From Nocardioides sp. WS12 (GTDB lineage Bacteria > Actinomycetota > Actinomycetes > Propionibacteriales > Nocardioidaceae), in the NCBI RefSeq assembly GCF_014108865.1, contig NZ_CP053928.1, forward strand, positions 3,534,001 to 3,598,000: 64,000 nt of DNA. The letters are read 5' to 3'. Under the pieces are notes generated by a model, which searched no databases, had not been told where the DNA came from, and saw nothing but the letters and a program-made list of their open reading frames with translations. Position numbers and translations under genes: made by a program. Shown here in pieces: positions 51,550 through 62,000 of the stretch. Each line of letters opens with the position of its first letter. Positions within the stretch are counted from its first letter, which is position 1.

Positions 51550-53034
51550 TCAGTGGTTGATCCAGACGGTCTTCAGACCGACGTACTTGTCCAGCGCGTG
51601 CAGGGAGAGGTCGCGGCCGAATCCGGATCCCTTGAAGCCACCGAACGGGGTCCAGGCGCTGAACGCGTCGACGCCGTTGACGGTGACCGTGCCGGCGTGG
51701 ATCTGCTCGGAGAGGCGGTGGGCGCGCCCGAGGCTTCCGGTCGCGACAGATGCCGCGAGGCCGTACGCCGAGTCGTTCGCCAGGGCCAGTGCCTCGGCCT
51801 CGGTGTCGAACGGCGTGATCGCGAGGACCGGACCGAACACCTCCTCGCGGGCGAGGGTGGAGGTCGGGTCGACGTCGTCGAAGACGGTGGGCTGCACGTA
51901 GCTGTCGCTGCCGTCGCGGGTGATCCGCTCGCCACCGGTGACCAGGCGCGCGCTTGAGTCGCGGGCCTCGTCGACGAAGCGCATGATCGCGTCCGTCTGC
52001 TCGGGCGAGACGATCGCGCCCATACCGGCTGCGGGGTCGAGCGGGTCGCCCGGTGCGTACGACGCCGCCTCGGCCGCGACGAGCGAGACGAACTCCTCGT
52101 GCACGGACCGCTCGACCAGCACCCGGGAGTGCGCCGAGCACACGGCGCCCTGGTTGAACCAGATACCGGCTGCGGTGTGCTTCGCGGTCTCGGCGAGGTC
52201 GACGGCGTCGGCGAAGACGAGGTGCGGACTCTTGCCGCCGCACTCGAGCCACACCTGCTTGAGATTCGACTGGCCGGCGTACTGCAGGAAGTAGCGACCG
52301 ACCTCGGTCGAGCCGGTGAAGGCCAGGACGTCGACGTCCGGGTGCAGCCCGAGCGCCTTGCCGGTGGTCTCGCCGAGTCCGGGGATGACGTTGAGGACGC
52401 CTTCGGGGATACCGGCTTCGACGGCGAGCTCCGCGATCCGCAGGGCCGAGGACGGCGACTGCTCGGCGGGCTTGAGGACCACGCTGTTGCCGACCGCCAT
52501 CGCCGGCGCGACCTTCCACGCCAGCATGTCGACCGGGTAGTTCCACGGGATGACCGCGGCCACGACGCCGAGCGGGACGCGGCGGATCAGTCCGAGCGTT
52601 CCGGGCGGCGTCGGCGCGACCTCGTCGTTGATCTTGTCGATCGCTTCGGCGTAATAGCGGAACAGGTCGACCGAGAACGGCAGGTCGAGGTCGTGGGCAT
52701 CGGCGACGCGCTTGCCCATGTCGAGCGAGTCGAGCACCGCCAGCTCTGCTGCGTGGTCCGCGAGCAGGTCGGCGAAGCGCAGCATCCGCTCCCGGCGGAA
52801 GCGCATCCCGGCGCGGCTCCAGACGCCGGAGTCGTACGTCGACCGGGCGGCTCGTACGGCGGCGTCGACTCCCGCGGCGCCGGTGTCGGCGACCTCGCTG
52901 AGGAGTTCGCCCGTGGCCGGGTTGCGGTTCTCGAAGGTGGCCTGCCCGGCCTCCACGAAACGGCCGCCGATGAACGGGCGGGTGTGGAGGGTGGCCTTCG
53001 CCGCCTCCTGGACCCAGTCCTGATGTGAACGCAC
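51550..53034 (-). CDS. NAD(P)-dependent aldehyde dehydrogenase
   Basis: 494 aa. Catalytic Glu in VWLECGGKSPHLVF and catalytic Cys in WFNQGAVCSAHSRVLVE, nucleotide-binding FTGSTEVGR, PWNYPVDMLAWKVAPAMA. It would oxidise the aldehyde released by the amine dehydrogenase (imidazole acetaldehyde to imidazole acetate if histamine is the substrate). GTG start with AAAGGA 6 nt upstream. First gene of the operon, divergent from TetR. Confidence 0.9.
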   Translation of the reverse strand: MRSHQDWVQEAAKATLHTRPFIGGRFVEAGQATFENRNPATGELLSEVADTGAAGVDAAVRAARSTYDSGVWSRAGMRFRRERMLRFADLLADHAAELAVLDSLDMGKRVADAHDLDLPFSVDLFRYYAEAIDKINDEVAPTPPGTLGLIRRVPLGVVAAVIPWNYPVDMLAWKVAPAMAVGNSVVLKPAEQSPSSALRIAELAVEAGIPEGVLNVIPGLGETTGKALGLHPDVDVLAFTGSTEVGRYFLQYAGQSNLKQVWLECGGKSPHLVFADAVDLAETAKHTAAGIWFNQGAVCSAHSRVLVERSVHEEFVSLVAAEAASYAPGDPLDPAAGMGAIVSPEQTDAIMRFVDEARDSSARLVTGGERITRDGSDSYVQPTVFDDVDPTSTLAREEVFGPVLAITPFDTEAEALALANDSAYGLAASVATGSLGRAHRLSEQIHAGTVTVNGVDAFSAWTPFGGFKGSGFGRDLSLHALDKYVGLKTVWINH

Positions 53035-53047
53035 GAGTGATCCTTTC

Positions 53048-53065
53048 TTTGCGCTTCACCGCAAA
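53048..53065. promoter_or_regulatory. TetR operator in the amine operon promoter
   Basis: TTTGCG-N6-CGCAAA, a perfect inverted repeat 13 bp upstream of the aldehyde dehydrogenase start and 69 bp before tetR. Confidence 0.55.
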
Positions 53066-53134
53066 TATGACCCAGCCCACACTTGCTGTCAATGCCTGAC
53101 CCGAATTTGGGGAGCAGGGCGCTACCGTGAGGCC

Positions 53135-53770
53135 ATGGCGCGACGCAAGGACCAGACCGCTCGACGCGAGCACCTGATTTCGGCAACCCTGAAGACGATC
53201 GCCACGCACGGACTGGCCGAGGCGTCGATGAAGAACATCGCCGAGGAAGCGGGCATCTCCCCTCGGCTGATCGCCTACTACTACCCCGAACTGGACGACC
53301 TGATCGAGGCCACCCACCAGGCAGCGACCGATCGCTACTACTGGTCCCGGCAGCGCGACATCGAGGGCGAACTCTCCCCCACCGCGAAACTCGCACGCCT
53401 CATGCACTCCGGACTCCCCCGTGGGGATGACCTCCTGCTCAGCCAGGTGCTGGACGAGATGTCGGTGAGCGCGAGCCGCAGCCCGATGCACGCCACCTTG
53501 ATGACCCTGCTCTTCGACCGCGAGGTCTCGCTCTACGCCGCCGTCCTCGACGTCGGGGCGGCGCTGGGTGAGTTCGAGCTGACCGACTCCTCCGACGTCA
53601 TCGCCCGCAACTTCGTGGCCCTCGAGGACGCCCTCGGCCTGCACCTGCTGGCGAACAACTCATCGATGACCCTGGCCCGCGCCGAGCAGCAGTTGGCCAG
53701 CTACGCACGGGCCACCACGGGCGTCAGCATCTCGCCCGCCGCTGCGTCGTCCGGGCGAGCCAAGGACTGA
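53135..53770 (+). CDS. TetR-family regulator of the amine operon
   Basis: 211 aa. Helix-turn-helix: HLISATLKTIATHGLAEASM then KNIAEEAGISPRLIAYYYPE, the BetI-like subgroup pattern. Divergent from the aldehyde dehydrogenase-permease-amine dehydrogenase operon, hence its likely repressor. A palindrome TGCGGCATGCCGCA follows its stop (near 53780) and may serve as terminator. Confidence 0.87.
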   Translation: MARRKDQTARREHLISATLKTIATHGLAEASMKNIAEEAGISPRLIAYYYPELDDLIEATHQAATDRYYWSRQRDIEGELSPTAKLARLMHSGLPRGDDLLLSQVLDEMSVSASRSPMHATLMTLLFDREVSLYAAVLDVGAALGEFELTDSSDVIARNFVALEDALGLHLLANNSSMTLARAEQQLASYARATTGVSISPAAASSGRAKD

Positions 53771-53814
53771 CCCTCCAACTGCGGCATGCCGCAAAGAAAT
53801 CGGCTTGCTAGGTG

Positions 53815-54054
53815 TCAGCCGAGGCCGACCGGCCGGGAAGCTGTCCCGTCTCGCTCGACCCCCAGGTCGAACCCGCCCACGGCGGCGGCGATCTGCACCA
53901 TGCGTCCCCCGATGCCGAGGTCGGTCTGTTCAGCCACCGCGGCGTCGAGGATCTGGCGTACCTCGGCTTCGACGCTGCGCCCGTGGGCTGCTGCCCGAGC
54001 CTTCAACGCCCGGTAGGTCTCGTCGGACAAATTTCGGATCGTGATCGCAGCCAT
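53815..54054 (-). CDS. FitA-like ribbon-helix-helix antitoxin (orphan)
   Basis: 79 aa. N-terminal ribbon-helix-helix AITIRNLSDETYRALKARAA then AHGRSVEAEVRQILDAAV, the FitA/VapB-type antitoxin pattern that normally neutralises a PIN-domain RNase encoded just downstream. Downstream on this strand there is only the 3' end of the oppositely oriented tetR gene, so the toxin is missing. Confidence 0.8.
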   Translation of the reverse strand: MAAITIRNLSDETYRALKARAAAHGRSVEAEVRQILDAAVAEQTDLGIGGRMVQIAAAVGGFDLGVERDGTASRPVGLG

Positions 54055-54126
54055 CGCCGCCCCCTGTAGTCAGATGCCACCACGATATCCGGGCATTTCT
54101 GGGCTGCCCGCCCCTAGATTCTGGTC

Positions 54127-54912
54127 ATGGCTCCCACCAAGATCACCCACATCGGCGGTCCGACGACCCTCATCGAGGTCGGCGGCTGGCGGATCCTGAC
54201 CGACCCGACGTTCGATCCGCCCGGCAAGCGCTACTTCTTCGGCTGGGGTACGACGTCGCGCAAGCTCGTGGGTCCGTCGATCGCCGCGGCGGACCTCGGC
54301 CCGATCGATGCCGTCCTCGTCAGCCATCACCACCACGGCGACAACCTCGACCCGTCGGCGCAGGCGCTGCTCCCGACCTGGGGCACGACGGTCACGACGA
54401 AGAAGGCCGCAGCGAAGTTGGGCGGGAACTGCGTCGGGCTCGCGGCATGGGAGACCACGTTGCTGGAGGCACCGGGCAAGGAGAGCATCACGGTCACCGC
54501 CACGCCGTGTCGGCACGGACCGGTCGGCAGCGAACCCATCACGGGGCCGGTGATCGGCTTCTCCCTCGCCTGGGCAGGTCAGGAGCACGGCGAGCTCTGG
54601 GTCACGGGCGACACCGTGCTCTACTCGGCCCTGCGCGAAGTCCCCTCCCGGTTGAAGATCGGCACGATCCTGCTCCACCTGGGGTCGGTCCGCTTCCGCT
54701 ACCTCTCGGGCTGGTTCCGCTACACGATGGACGCCCGCGAGGGCGCAGAGCTGATCGAGCTCGTCGACCCGGCACACGTCGTACCCGTGCACTACGAAGG
54801 CTGGTCACACTTCCAGCAGGGCCGCAGCGCAGCGGAGGCAGTCCTGGGACAGTCACCCTTGGCTGACCGGGTCACGTGGCTAGACCCCGGCGAGTCCAAG
54901 GTCGTCGAGTAG
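54127..54912 (+). CDS. Metallo-beta-lactamase fold hydrolase (UlaG-like)
   Basis: 261 aa. THIGGPTTLIEVGGWRILTD, metal motif VSHHHHGDNLD, TATPCRHGP, LWVTGDTVLYS and VPVHYEGWSHF: an UlaG/RNase J-related MBL protein. Substrate unknown. The last codons (KVVE-stop) coincide with the beginning of a repeat family B copy. Confidence 0.83.
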   Translation: MAPTKITHIGGPTTLIEVGGWRILTDPTFDPPGKRYFFGWGTTSRKLVGPSIAAADLGPIDAVLVSHHHHGDNLDPSAQALLPTWGTTVTTKKAAAKLGGNCVGLAAWETTLLEAPGKESITVTATPCRHGPVGSEPITGPVIGFSLAWAGQEHGELWVTGDTVLYSALREVPSRLKIGTILLHLGSVRFRYLSGWFRYTMDAREGAELIELVDPAHVVPVHYEGWSHFQQGRSAAEAVLGQSPLADRVTWLDPGESKVVE

Positions 54913-54942
54913 CCGCGACGAAGGAGCGGCGTATCGAGACGC
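54898..54942 (+). repeat. Dispersed repeat family B, variant copy
   Basis: AAGGTCGTCGAGTAG ... GCGTATCGAGACGCC, 45 bp, matches the ends of the copies at 62525, 62620 and 63427 with a different middle. Its GTCGTCGAGTAG provides the last codons and stop of the MBL gene. Confidence 0.7.
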
Positions 54943-54985
54943 CGGCATTCTCGGGACCGCCCGGCGAACCGGTAGATTTCGGCCA

Positions 54986-56551
54986 GTGTCCGACACTCGT
55001 CCCCGCCGTACCTTTGCCGTCATCAGCCACCCCGACGCCGGCAAGTCCACGCTGACCGAAGCGCTGGCGCTCCACGCGCGGGTGATCACCGAGGCCGGAG
55101 CGGTCCACGGCAAGGGTGACCGCCGTGCCACGGTGTCGGACTGGATGGCGATGGAGAAGGCCCGAGGTATCTCGATCACCTCAGCCGCGCTGCAGTTCGT
55201 CTACCGCGACCACGTCATCAACCTGGTCGACACCCCCGGCCACAGCGACTTCTCCGAGGACACCTACCGGGTGCTCTCGGCGGTCGACTCGGCCGTGATG
55301 CTCGTCGACGCCGGTAAGGGCCTGGAGCCGCAGACACTCAAGCTGTTCAAGGTGTGCGCGCTGCGCGGCATCCCGGTGATCACGGTCATCAACAAGTGGG
55401 ACCGGCCCGGCCTCCACGCGCTCGAACTGATGGACCTGATCCAGGAGAAGATCAAGCTCCGTCCCACTCCCCTGACCTGGCCGGTCGGCGAGGCCGGTGA
55501 CTTCCGGGGCGTGCTGGACCGTCGTACGGGCGAGTTCGTGAAGTACACCCGCACCGCCGGTGGCGCGACCCGCGCACCCGAGAAGCGGATGGGCGCTGAC
55601 GAGGTCGAGGAGAACGACGCCCAGGTGTGGGCGCACGCCGTCGAGGAGCACGAACTGCTCTCGCTCGACGACGCGGACCACGACCAGGAGCGCTTCCTCG
55701 CCGGCGAGACGACGCCCGTCATGTTCGCCTCGGCGCTGCAGAACTTCGGCGTCGCGCAACTGCTGGACCTGCTGCTGGACCTCGCCCCCGAGCCCCACGA
55801 GACCCCGGGTGTCGACGGCTCGGTACGCCAGGTCGACGACGACTTCAGCGCGTTCGTGTTCAAGGTGCAGTCCGGCATGAACAACGCCCACCGCGACCGA
55901 CTGGCCTACGCGCGCATCGTGTCCGGCTCCTTCGAGCGCGGCATGATCGTCACCCACGCCGCCAGCGGCCGCCCGTTCGCGACGAAGTTCGCGCAGGCCG
56001 TGTTCGGCCGCGACACCACCTCGGTCGAGACCGCTGAGCCCGGCGACATCATCGGCTTCGTCAACGCCCAGGCGCTGCGGGTGGGCGACACCGTGTACGT
56101 CGGCGACGCGATCGAGTATCCGCCGGTGCCCTCGTTCGCGCCGGAGCACTTCATGACCGCCACCGCGGGCGACATCAGCCGCTACAAGCAGTTCCGCAAG
56201 GGCATCGAGCAGCTGGACCAGGAGGGCGTGGTGCAGGTGCTGCGCTCCGACCTGCGTGGCGACCAGTCGCCGGTGTTGGCAGCCGTCGGGCCCATGCAGT
56301 TCGAGGTGGTCGAGGACCGGATGCTCAACGAGTTCAACTCGCCGATCCGTTTCTCGCGGCTCGACTACCAGGTCGCGCGCCTGACCGACGCTGACGGCGC
56401 TTCCGCGCTCTCGGGGATCCGTGGCGTCGAGGTGCTGCAGCGCAGCGACGGCTCCTACCTGGCGCTGTTCGTCGACCGCTGGCGGGCGCAGGTCACCGCG
56501 CGGGACAACCCGACGGTGATGCTCGAAGAGCTGCCGGCCGGCGGTAACTGA
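54986..56551 (+). CDS. prfC: Peptide chain release factor 3
   Basis: 521 aa translational GTPase. G1 ISHPDAGKSTLTEAL, switch II LVDTPGHSDFSEDTYR, G4 TVINKWDRPG, and the C-terminal RF3 domain (GPMQFEVVEDRMLNEF). Recycles RF1/RF2 from the ribosome after termination. GTG start at 54986. Convergent with the nitrile hydratase operon. Confidence 0.92.
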   Translation: MSDTRPRRTFAVISHPDAGKSTLTEALALHARVITEAGAVHGKGDRRATVSDWMAMEKARGISITSAALQFVYRDHVINLVDTPGHSDFSEDTYRVLSAVDSAVMLVDAGKGLEPQTLKLFKVCALRGIPVITVINKWDRPGLHALELMDLIQEKIKLRPTPLTWPVGEAGDFRGVLDRRTGEFVKYTRTAGGATRAPEKRMGADEVEENDAQVWAHAVEEHELLSLDDADHDQERFLAGETTPVMFASALQNFGVAQLLDLLLDLAPEPHETPGVDGSVRQVDDDFSAFVFKVQSGMNNAHRDRLAYARIVSGSFERGMIVTHAASGRPFATKFAQAVFGRDTTSVETAEPGDIIGFVNAQALRVGDTVYVGDAIEYPPVPSFAPEHFMTATAGDISRYKQFRKGIEQLDQEGVVQVLRSDLRGDQSPVLAAVGPMQFEVVEDRMLNEFNSPIRFSRLDYQVARLTDADGASALSGIRGVEVLQRSDGSYLALFVDRWRAQVTARDNPTVMLEELPAGGN

Positions 56552-56557
56552 CCCGCC

Positions 56558-56923
56558 TCAGTGGCCGTGACCGTGGCCGTGCTCGTCGTCGCGATGGTCA
56601 TGGCCGTGCGGTCGGGCGAGGAAGGCATCCGCCCGCTCCTCGACCTCGACGGTGCTGAGCGCTGCACCAGCGCTGAGGACGGCTTCGAGCGCGGCCGCCC
56701 AGCTCTCCCAGTAGGGCCGGTCCTCGTCGGCGGCGATCTGCGCGATCAGCTGCTGCCGGAAGTCCTCCCACGCGAACCGTCCGTCCTGGCACAGCGCCAG
56801 CACGATGCCGAACGCGCGGCGTTCCCACGGCGCATCGAACACGATGGCGCCGTTGTCGCGCGGCGGGGAGACGGGTCCTTCGAGATCGACGTCGATCGTC
56901 GCCTGCTCAGCCTGTCCCGTCAT
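56558..56923 (-). CDS. Nitrile hydratase accessory/activator protein
   Basis: 121 aa. Resembles the N-terminal half of nitrile hydratase beta subunit ([34 protein letters not shown]), as do activators (P14K type) that insert cobalt into the alpha subunit. The C-terminus is a His/Asp-rich tail ([16 protein letters not shown]), well suited to metal binding. ATG overlaps the alpha-subunit stop. Confidence 0.85.
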   Translation of the reverse strand: MTGQAEQATIDVDLEGPVSPPRDNGAIVFDAPWERRAFGIVLALCQDGRFAWEDFRQQLIAQIAADEDRPYWESWAAALEAVLSAGAALSTVEVEERADAFLARPHGHDHRDDEHGHGHGH

Positions 56924-57507
56924 GAGGCAGGCACCTTCGCGACCGCGACGCCGATCATGGAGTCCCGGCTGACCAGCGCAGCCAGCTCCTCGGCGCCCAG
57001 AGCCTCGGTGCCGGGCGGGCGTTCCGGGATCACGAGGTAGCGCGCTTCGGCCGAGCTGTCCCACACCCGGACCTTCTTGGTCGCCGGCACCTCGAGGCCC
57101 ATCTCGCCGAGGAGCTTGCGTGGCTCGGCGACCATCCGCGACCGGTAGGCATCCGATTTGTACCAAGTCGGCGGGAGCCCCAGGACCGGCCACGGGTAAC
57201 ACGAGCAGAGCGTGCACACGACGACATTGTGGACCTCGGGGGTGTTCTCGACCGCGACGATCATCGCGCCCTCGGGACCACCGAAGCCGAGCTCGGCGAT
57301 CGCCTTGGTGCCGTTGGCGAACAGTCGCTCCCGGAAGGCGGGGTCGGTCCAGGCGCGGGCGACGACCTTCGCGCCATTGAGCGGGCCGACGTTCGTCTCG
57401 TAGTGCTCGACGATCCTGTCGACGACCGCGGGGTCCACCAGCCCCTTCTCCACGAGCAACGACTCGACCGCCTCGACCCGGATCGCGCGCGCGTCGTCGG
57501 CGGTCAT
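56920..57507 (-). CDS. Nitrile hydratase alpha subunit (cobalt type)
   Basis: 195 aa. Metal claw CTLCSC at residues 98-103; Thr in the second position marks the cobalt rather than iron type. Further family sequence [15 protein letters not shown] and ERPPGTE. The enzyme hydrates nitriles to amides. ATG at 57507 overlaps the beta-subunit stop (ATGA). No amidase or nitrile-forming gene is adjacent. Confidence 0.93.
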   Translation of the reverse strand: MTADDARAIRVEAVESLLVEKGLVDPAVVDRIVEHYETNVGPLNGAKVVARAWTDPAFRERLFANGTKAIAELGFGGPEGAMIVAVENTPEVHNVVVCTLCSCYPWPVLGLPPTWYKSDAYRSRMVAEPRKLLGEMGLEVPATKKVRVWDSSAEARYLVIPERPPGTEALGAEELAALVSRDSMIGVAVAKVPAS

Positions 57508-58229
57508 CGTGCCTCCAGGTAGGACTCGAACAGTTCGATGCGGACCTCGGTGTCGGGCTCCGCAGCCTCGCCCCACAGGTCACGGCCGTCGAACGCCACC
57601 GTGTAGACGTGCTGGGGTCGGCTCCGGCGGCCCACCGCCCGCGCATCCGAGAACCGTGCGGCCCCGCTGGCGGCGACGATCGTGCCGGGCTTCCCGGTGA
57701 CGTAGCCGGGTTGGCGCGTGTGGGTCTCGATGCGCACCGAGCGCACCCGGACGGCGTCCCCGACCTTGAAGCGAGGCCGACGGATCGTCGTACGACGGCC
57801 GCCGATGAGGCGCGGCATCACCTGTGCGGCCATGAAGCGCGGGAGAGTCGGGTGGGCGACCAGCTTCAGGGCGGTGCCTGCCATGGCCGTCTGGAACTTC
57901 CGCACCCGGCGTCCGGGCAGGGACGGTTCGCCGTCGATGCGGGCCTGCACCTCGCCCGACCTGAGCCAGCCCAGCTGTTCCAGTTGCAGCTCGAGCCCCC
58001 GCAGCCAACGCCAGTAGTACGGCGCCAGGTAGTCCTCGCGGGAGATCTGCTCCATCGCCCAGCGGGCCGAGTCAAGGTCCGGTCCGGTGGGGTTGAGGAC
58101 CCCGCTGACGAAGACCGTGCAGCCGAAGGCGCGGCGCTCCCAGTCGGCGTGGAAGGCCGGCTCCCCGGGCTCGTGCGCGACCGGGCCGTAGAACTCGGCG
58201 CGGCCGCCCATGTCCGCCAGCGTCGTCAT
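57504..58229 (-). CDS. Nitrile hydratase beta subunit
   Basis: 241 aa. N-terminal [20 protein letters not shown] and [11 protein letters not shown]-terminal SH3-like barrel ([42 protein letters not shown]). Beta-alpha-activator gene order is that of cobalt-type nitrile hydratases. Confidence 0.92.
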   Translation of the reverse strand: MTTLADMGGRAEFYGPVAHEPGEPAFHADWERRAFGCTVFVSGVLNPTGPDLDSARWAMEQISREDYLAPYYWRWLRGLELQLEQLGWLRSGEVQARIDGEPSLPGRRVRKFQTAMAGTALKLVAHPTLPRFMAAQVMPRLIGGRRTTIRRPRFKVGDAVRVRSVRIETHTRQPGYVTGKPGTIVAASGAARFSDARAVGRRSRPQHVYTVAFDGRDLWGEAAEPDTEVRIELFESYLEAR

Positions 58230-58272
58230 CTGCCGAAGATAGCGGCTGGCGGTCGCTCCCGGGATCCCTTCG

Positions 58273-59079
58273 TTACGAGGGGTCGCGGCGTTCGCGCATC
58301 ACCAGCGTCTGGATCGCGACGCCGATGGGGCCGTGGGCGTCGTACAGGCGGGTCAGGGTCGTACCGACGCCGCTGCCGTCGGGCTGCGTCGCCGACGACA
58401 GGCCGATCCACTCGCCCACGGGTGCGCGGTGCAGGTGCACGTTGAGGTCGGCGTTGGAGAAGAGGTACTTGTCGGGCGGGAGCACCCAGCTGAGCCCGTT
58501 GCCGAAGTCGGCTGCGGCGACGGCGCGCATGGCGGCCGAGGTCGCCTCGCCTTCGATCAGCGGCACCGACGGCCGGAACCAGGCGGCGGCCGGCCCGGGC
58601 TGCGTGGTGTCACCCTGCGCGACCAGAATCTCCATGGCGGTCTCGTAGAAGGAGATGCCGCGGGGCATGCCCGGGATGAGCAGGCGCTGGGTGCAGTCGT
58701 CGGGGCCGGGCAGGAGTTGCGCCGGCTCCCAGCCCGGGACGTCCGGAAGGTCGAACGCCTGTCCCCGGATGAGCAGGGCATGCGCCCGCGCCACGAGTAC
58801 GTCGCCGGCGAGCAGTTCGATCGTGACGCGGGTCGTGGAGCGGGCGGGATGGACCTCGGTCCTCGTGGTCAGCGGCGCGACCGGCACGGGCTTGATCAGC
58901 TCGATGGTCAGCCGCGAGAGCTGCCAACCGGGCTCGTCGACTGCGGACTCGGCGAGGTGCGCCAGCAAGCCGCCGGCGGCGCCGCCGTGCTGGGCGCGTT
59001 CGTCCCACGGGCCGCGGGACAGGACGCTGGGCAGCCACGTCTCCCCCTCGCGGGTGAAGACGGCCGTGGCCTCACTCAT
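58273..59079 (-). CDS. TesB-like acyl-CoA thioesterase
   Basis: 268 aa. Double hot-dog thioesterase: PWDERAQHGGAAGGLLAHLA (first half) and FSNADLNVHLHRAPVGEWIG (second half). ATG at 59079 lies inside the last codons of jetC, an 8-bp overlap, so it is co-translated with the Wadjet operon; a functional link is doubtful but jetD would normally be here. Confidence 0.8.
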   Translation of the reverse strand: MSEATAVFTREGETWLPSVLSRGPWDERAQHGGAAGGLLAHLAESAVDEPGWQLSRLTIELIKPVPVAPLTTRTEVHPARSTTRVTIELLAGDVLVARAHALLIRGQAFDLPDVPGWEPAQLLPGPDDCTQRLLIPGMPRGISFYETAMEILVAQGDTTQPGPAAAWFRPSVPLIEGEATSAAMRAVAAADFGNGLSWVLPPDKYLFSNADLNVHLHRAPVGEWIGLSSATQPDGSGVGTTLTRLYDAHGPIGVAIQTLVMRERRDPS

Positions 59080-62000
59080 CGCCGGTGTCGCCGCTGTCGT
59101 CGGGCGCATCGGTGATCGGCGTGATCCACGACTGGTGGGTCGCGGAGTTCTTGGTGATCGCGAGCAGGTCGTCCATGTGCGGCTCGAGGCCGGTGACCTT
59201 GTCGAGCGGGACGCCGATGATCAGCTGGAACCCGAGGCCCTTCCAGGCCTGCACGGCACGCCCGGCGAACTCGGAGTCGGCCTTCACGAAGCCTTCGTCG
59301 AGGAAGACCGGCGCGAACCGCGGGCGGTGCCGCATCTCGTCGCCGAGCCGGAACCGCAGCGCCGAGCCGACGATGAAGGCGACCAGCTCCTGGCTCTCGC
59401 CGCCGGACTTCTCCCCCAGCGTTCGGTACGTCGCCCGGAGCTCGCCGGTCAGGTGGTCATAGCGTTCGGCGCTGATCTCCACGTGGCGCCGCACGTCGAG
59501 GAGCCGATCGCGGTCACTCGTGACCGGGCCGGCTTCGCCTGCCTGGGCGGGCTTGCGCAGCTGGTTCATGAACCCGCTCAGCAGCGTGAACCGCTTCTCC
59601 AGGTCGGCCTCGGCGAGCTCGGTGGTGACGCCGGAGGACAGCGCACGGAGGTCCTTCATGAAGACCTGGACATGCGCCGGCGAAAGTCGCCGCAACCGGA
59701 TCCGCAGCCGGTCACTCGACAGGCCACCGAACTCGAGGCGCCGCAGGATCGCGTTGATCGGCTCGAGCCGGTCCTCGATCTCCTCGATCGAGGCGGCCAT
59801 CGCGCCAACGAGAGGCACGAGGTCCTGGCCACTCCATTCGGTGAGCCGGCGTCGCCACTCGGAGCGCCGGTCGGCGAGGCCCTTGCCGCGGATCTCGTCG
59901 AGGATCCGCGCGTAGTCCGGGTAGGAGTCGGCGGTGCCGCCGAGGTTCGGCGAGTCCCACTGGAACTTGTAGTGCTTGAAGATCAGGGCGAGGTCTTCCT
60001 CGCACCGGCGGATCTCGGCCTCGACCTCGCCGACGGCGCCCCGCAGGCGTTCACCGAGTCGGTGCGCGTTGTCGCTGAACCGGTCGAGGTCCTCCGGGTC
60101 CGCGGGTGCCGCAGCAGCCGCGAAGTCGGCCGCCAGTGCGGCTGCCTGCTCGTCGGTCAACTCAACCGCACCACCAGACTCCATCGCCTGGAGCCGGTCA
60201 TTGACCATGTCCTCGGACTCGACGAGCTCGCCGTGCGCGGAGTTCAGGTCCTTCTGCGCCTGCTCCAGCCCGAACCGCTGCTGCCGGGTCGACTCGAGGC
60301 GGACGACCAGGTCGTCGATCTGCGCCTGCAGCACCTGCAGCTGGTCGTCGGAGGTGAGGATGTCGGAGCGGCGCTGCTCGAGCTCGGCGATCCGCCGGTC
60401 ACTGCCCGTCACGTCGACGTCGTCGAAGCGCACCATCGCGATGGCGTCGTACGCCTTGCGCTGGAACTCCAGCAGGCTCGCCCGCCGGTCCAGCTCGGCG
60501 ATCCGGACGTCGAGCTCCTCGAGCTTCCGCTCGCTCGCGGCCAGCTGGGCGTCGATCTCGGCGATGGCGTCGCCGTTGGAGAAGCCGATGATGCTGCGCT
60601 GGTCGTTGCGCCCGTGCGTACCGCGCAGGCCATTACGGGTCTGACCGGACGCGGTCACCCGGAAGCCGCCGCCGTCGAGGCCGTCGGCGGTCTCGACGCA
60701 CAGGGCGTTGCGGGCGGATTCCTCGACGTGCTGCTGCACCCAGCCGGCGAACGGCGAGTCCTTGAAGAGCAGCTTGCCGGCGATCCGCTCGGGGTCGGAC
60801 GGCCCGGTCTCGGGGAGGTCGAGCTCGACGCCCTGGAACGTCAGCCGACCGCGCAGGCGAACCCCGTCGATCGCGGACGAGAAGTCCTTGAGCCGGTCGA
60901 GCGGCACCAGCATCATCCGGGCCGTACCGCCGAGGACGGTCTCGATGGCGGTCCGCCACCGCGCCTCTTCGGGCGCGACGTCGATCAACTCAGCGACGAA
61001 CGGGAGCTCCTCGACGCTGAGCCCGCTGGCCGCAGCGACCTCGGCACGCAGCTCGTGGAGGTGCGCCGGCACCCGACCGGCGCGGGACTCCAGCGAGTCC
61101 CGCTCGCGGCGCAGGCTGCCCTGGTCGTTCTTCAGCGGCACCAACCCGTCGCGCACCTTGTCGCGCTCGGCGCGGAGAGCGGCCTGCTGCTCGTCGCCGT
61201 GGGCGAGCCGCTTGCGCGCCTGCACCTGGAGCTCGGCGAACGCCGAGGCGGAGTCGAGGGCGACCTCGAGGTCGGGGGCGTCGGCGTCGGTGAGCCCGAC
61301 GAGCGGGTAGACCCGCTCCTCGAGCTCGGCGAGGCGGTTGCCGCGTTCCTCGCGGATGACGCGTTCGTGGTCGATCTGCGCGGCAAGCGCCTGCAGGTCT
61401 CCCCCGCCGGCCGCCCGGTGCGCCTCCTTGGCGGCCTCCAGGTCGCTGGCCAGCGTGGACTCCAGCGCCCGCGCGGTGGTCAGGCTCCCGGTGGTCGCGC
61501 TGCGGGCCGCCCGGTTGCTGCCGACCTCGGCCTCGAGGAGGCGCCGGTGGGTGCGCAGCAACCAGAGCCGCAGGGGCGTGTCACCGGCGAGCGTGACGCC
61601 GTACGAATCGAGCTCTGCGCGCCTCCGGGTCGCCACGACCCGACGCTCGTGCAGGTCGGTGATCGGCTCGAGCAGCTCGAGCTTCTGCTCCTCGGTGCGC
61701 ATTGCGACGTACGCCGCGTCGAGGTCGTCGAAGTGCTCGATGGCCCGGTCAGCAGCGGCGTACGTCGCCGGCCGCTCCAGCACCATGTCCTTGTAGAGCT
61801 CGTCGACGCTGCGCACCTGGTTGCCGGCCTGGATCCGCGCGAGCAGCCGCAGCGCCTTCGCGCCGTCCCCGTTCGCACCGATGCCGAGCCGCGCGTGCAG
61901 GACGGCGGAGTACTCCGCATAGGTCCGGTGCACGCGGATGCCGGGGAAGAGCTTCTTGAGGGTGTTCGCGTGGAAACGCTCGGGTACGGCGACCTCGAGC

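Noticed and set aside
50021..53644. 1207-codon fused permease protein
   Set aside because: The upstream part is out of frame with the aldehyde dehydrogenase on the same strand and has no domain; the permease has its own ATG and ribosome site at 51514.
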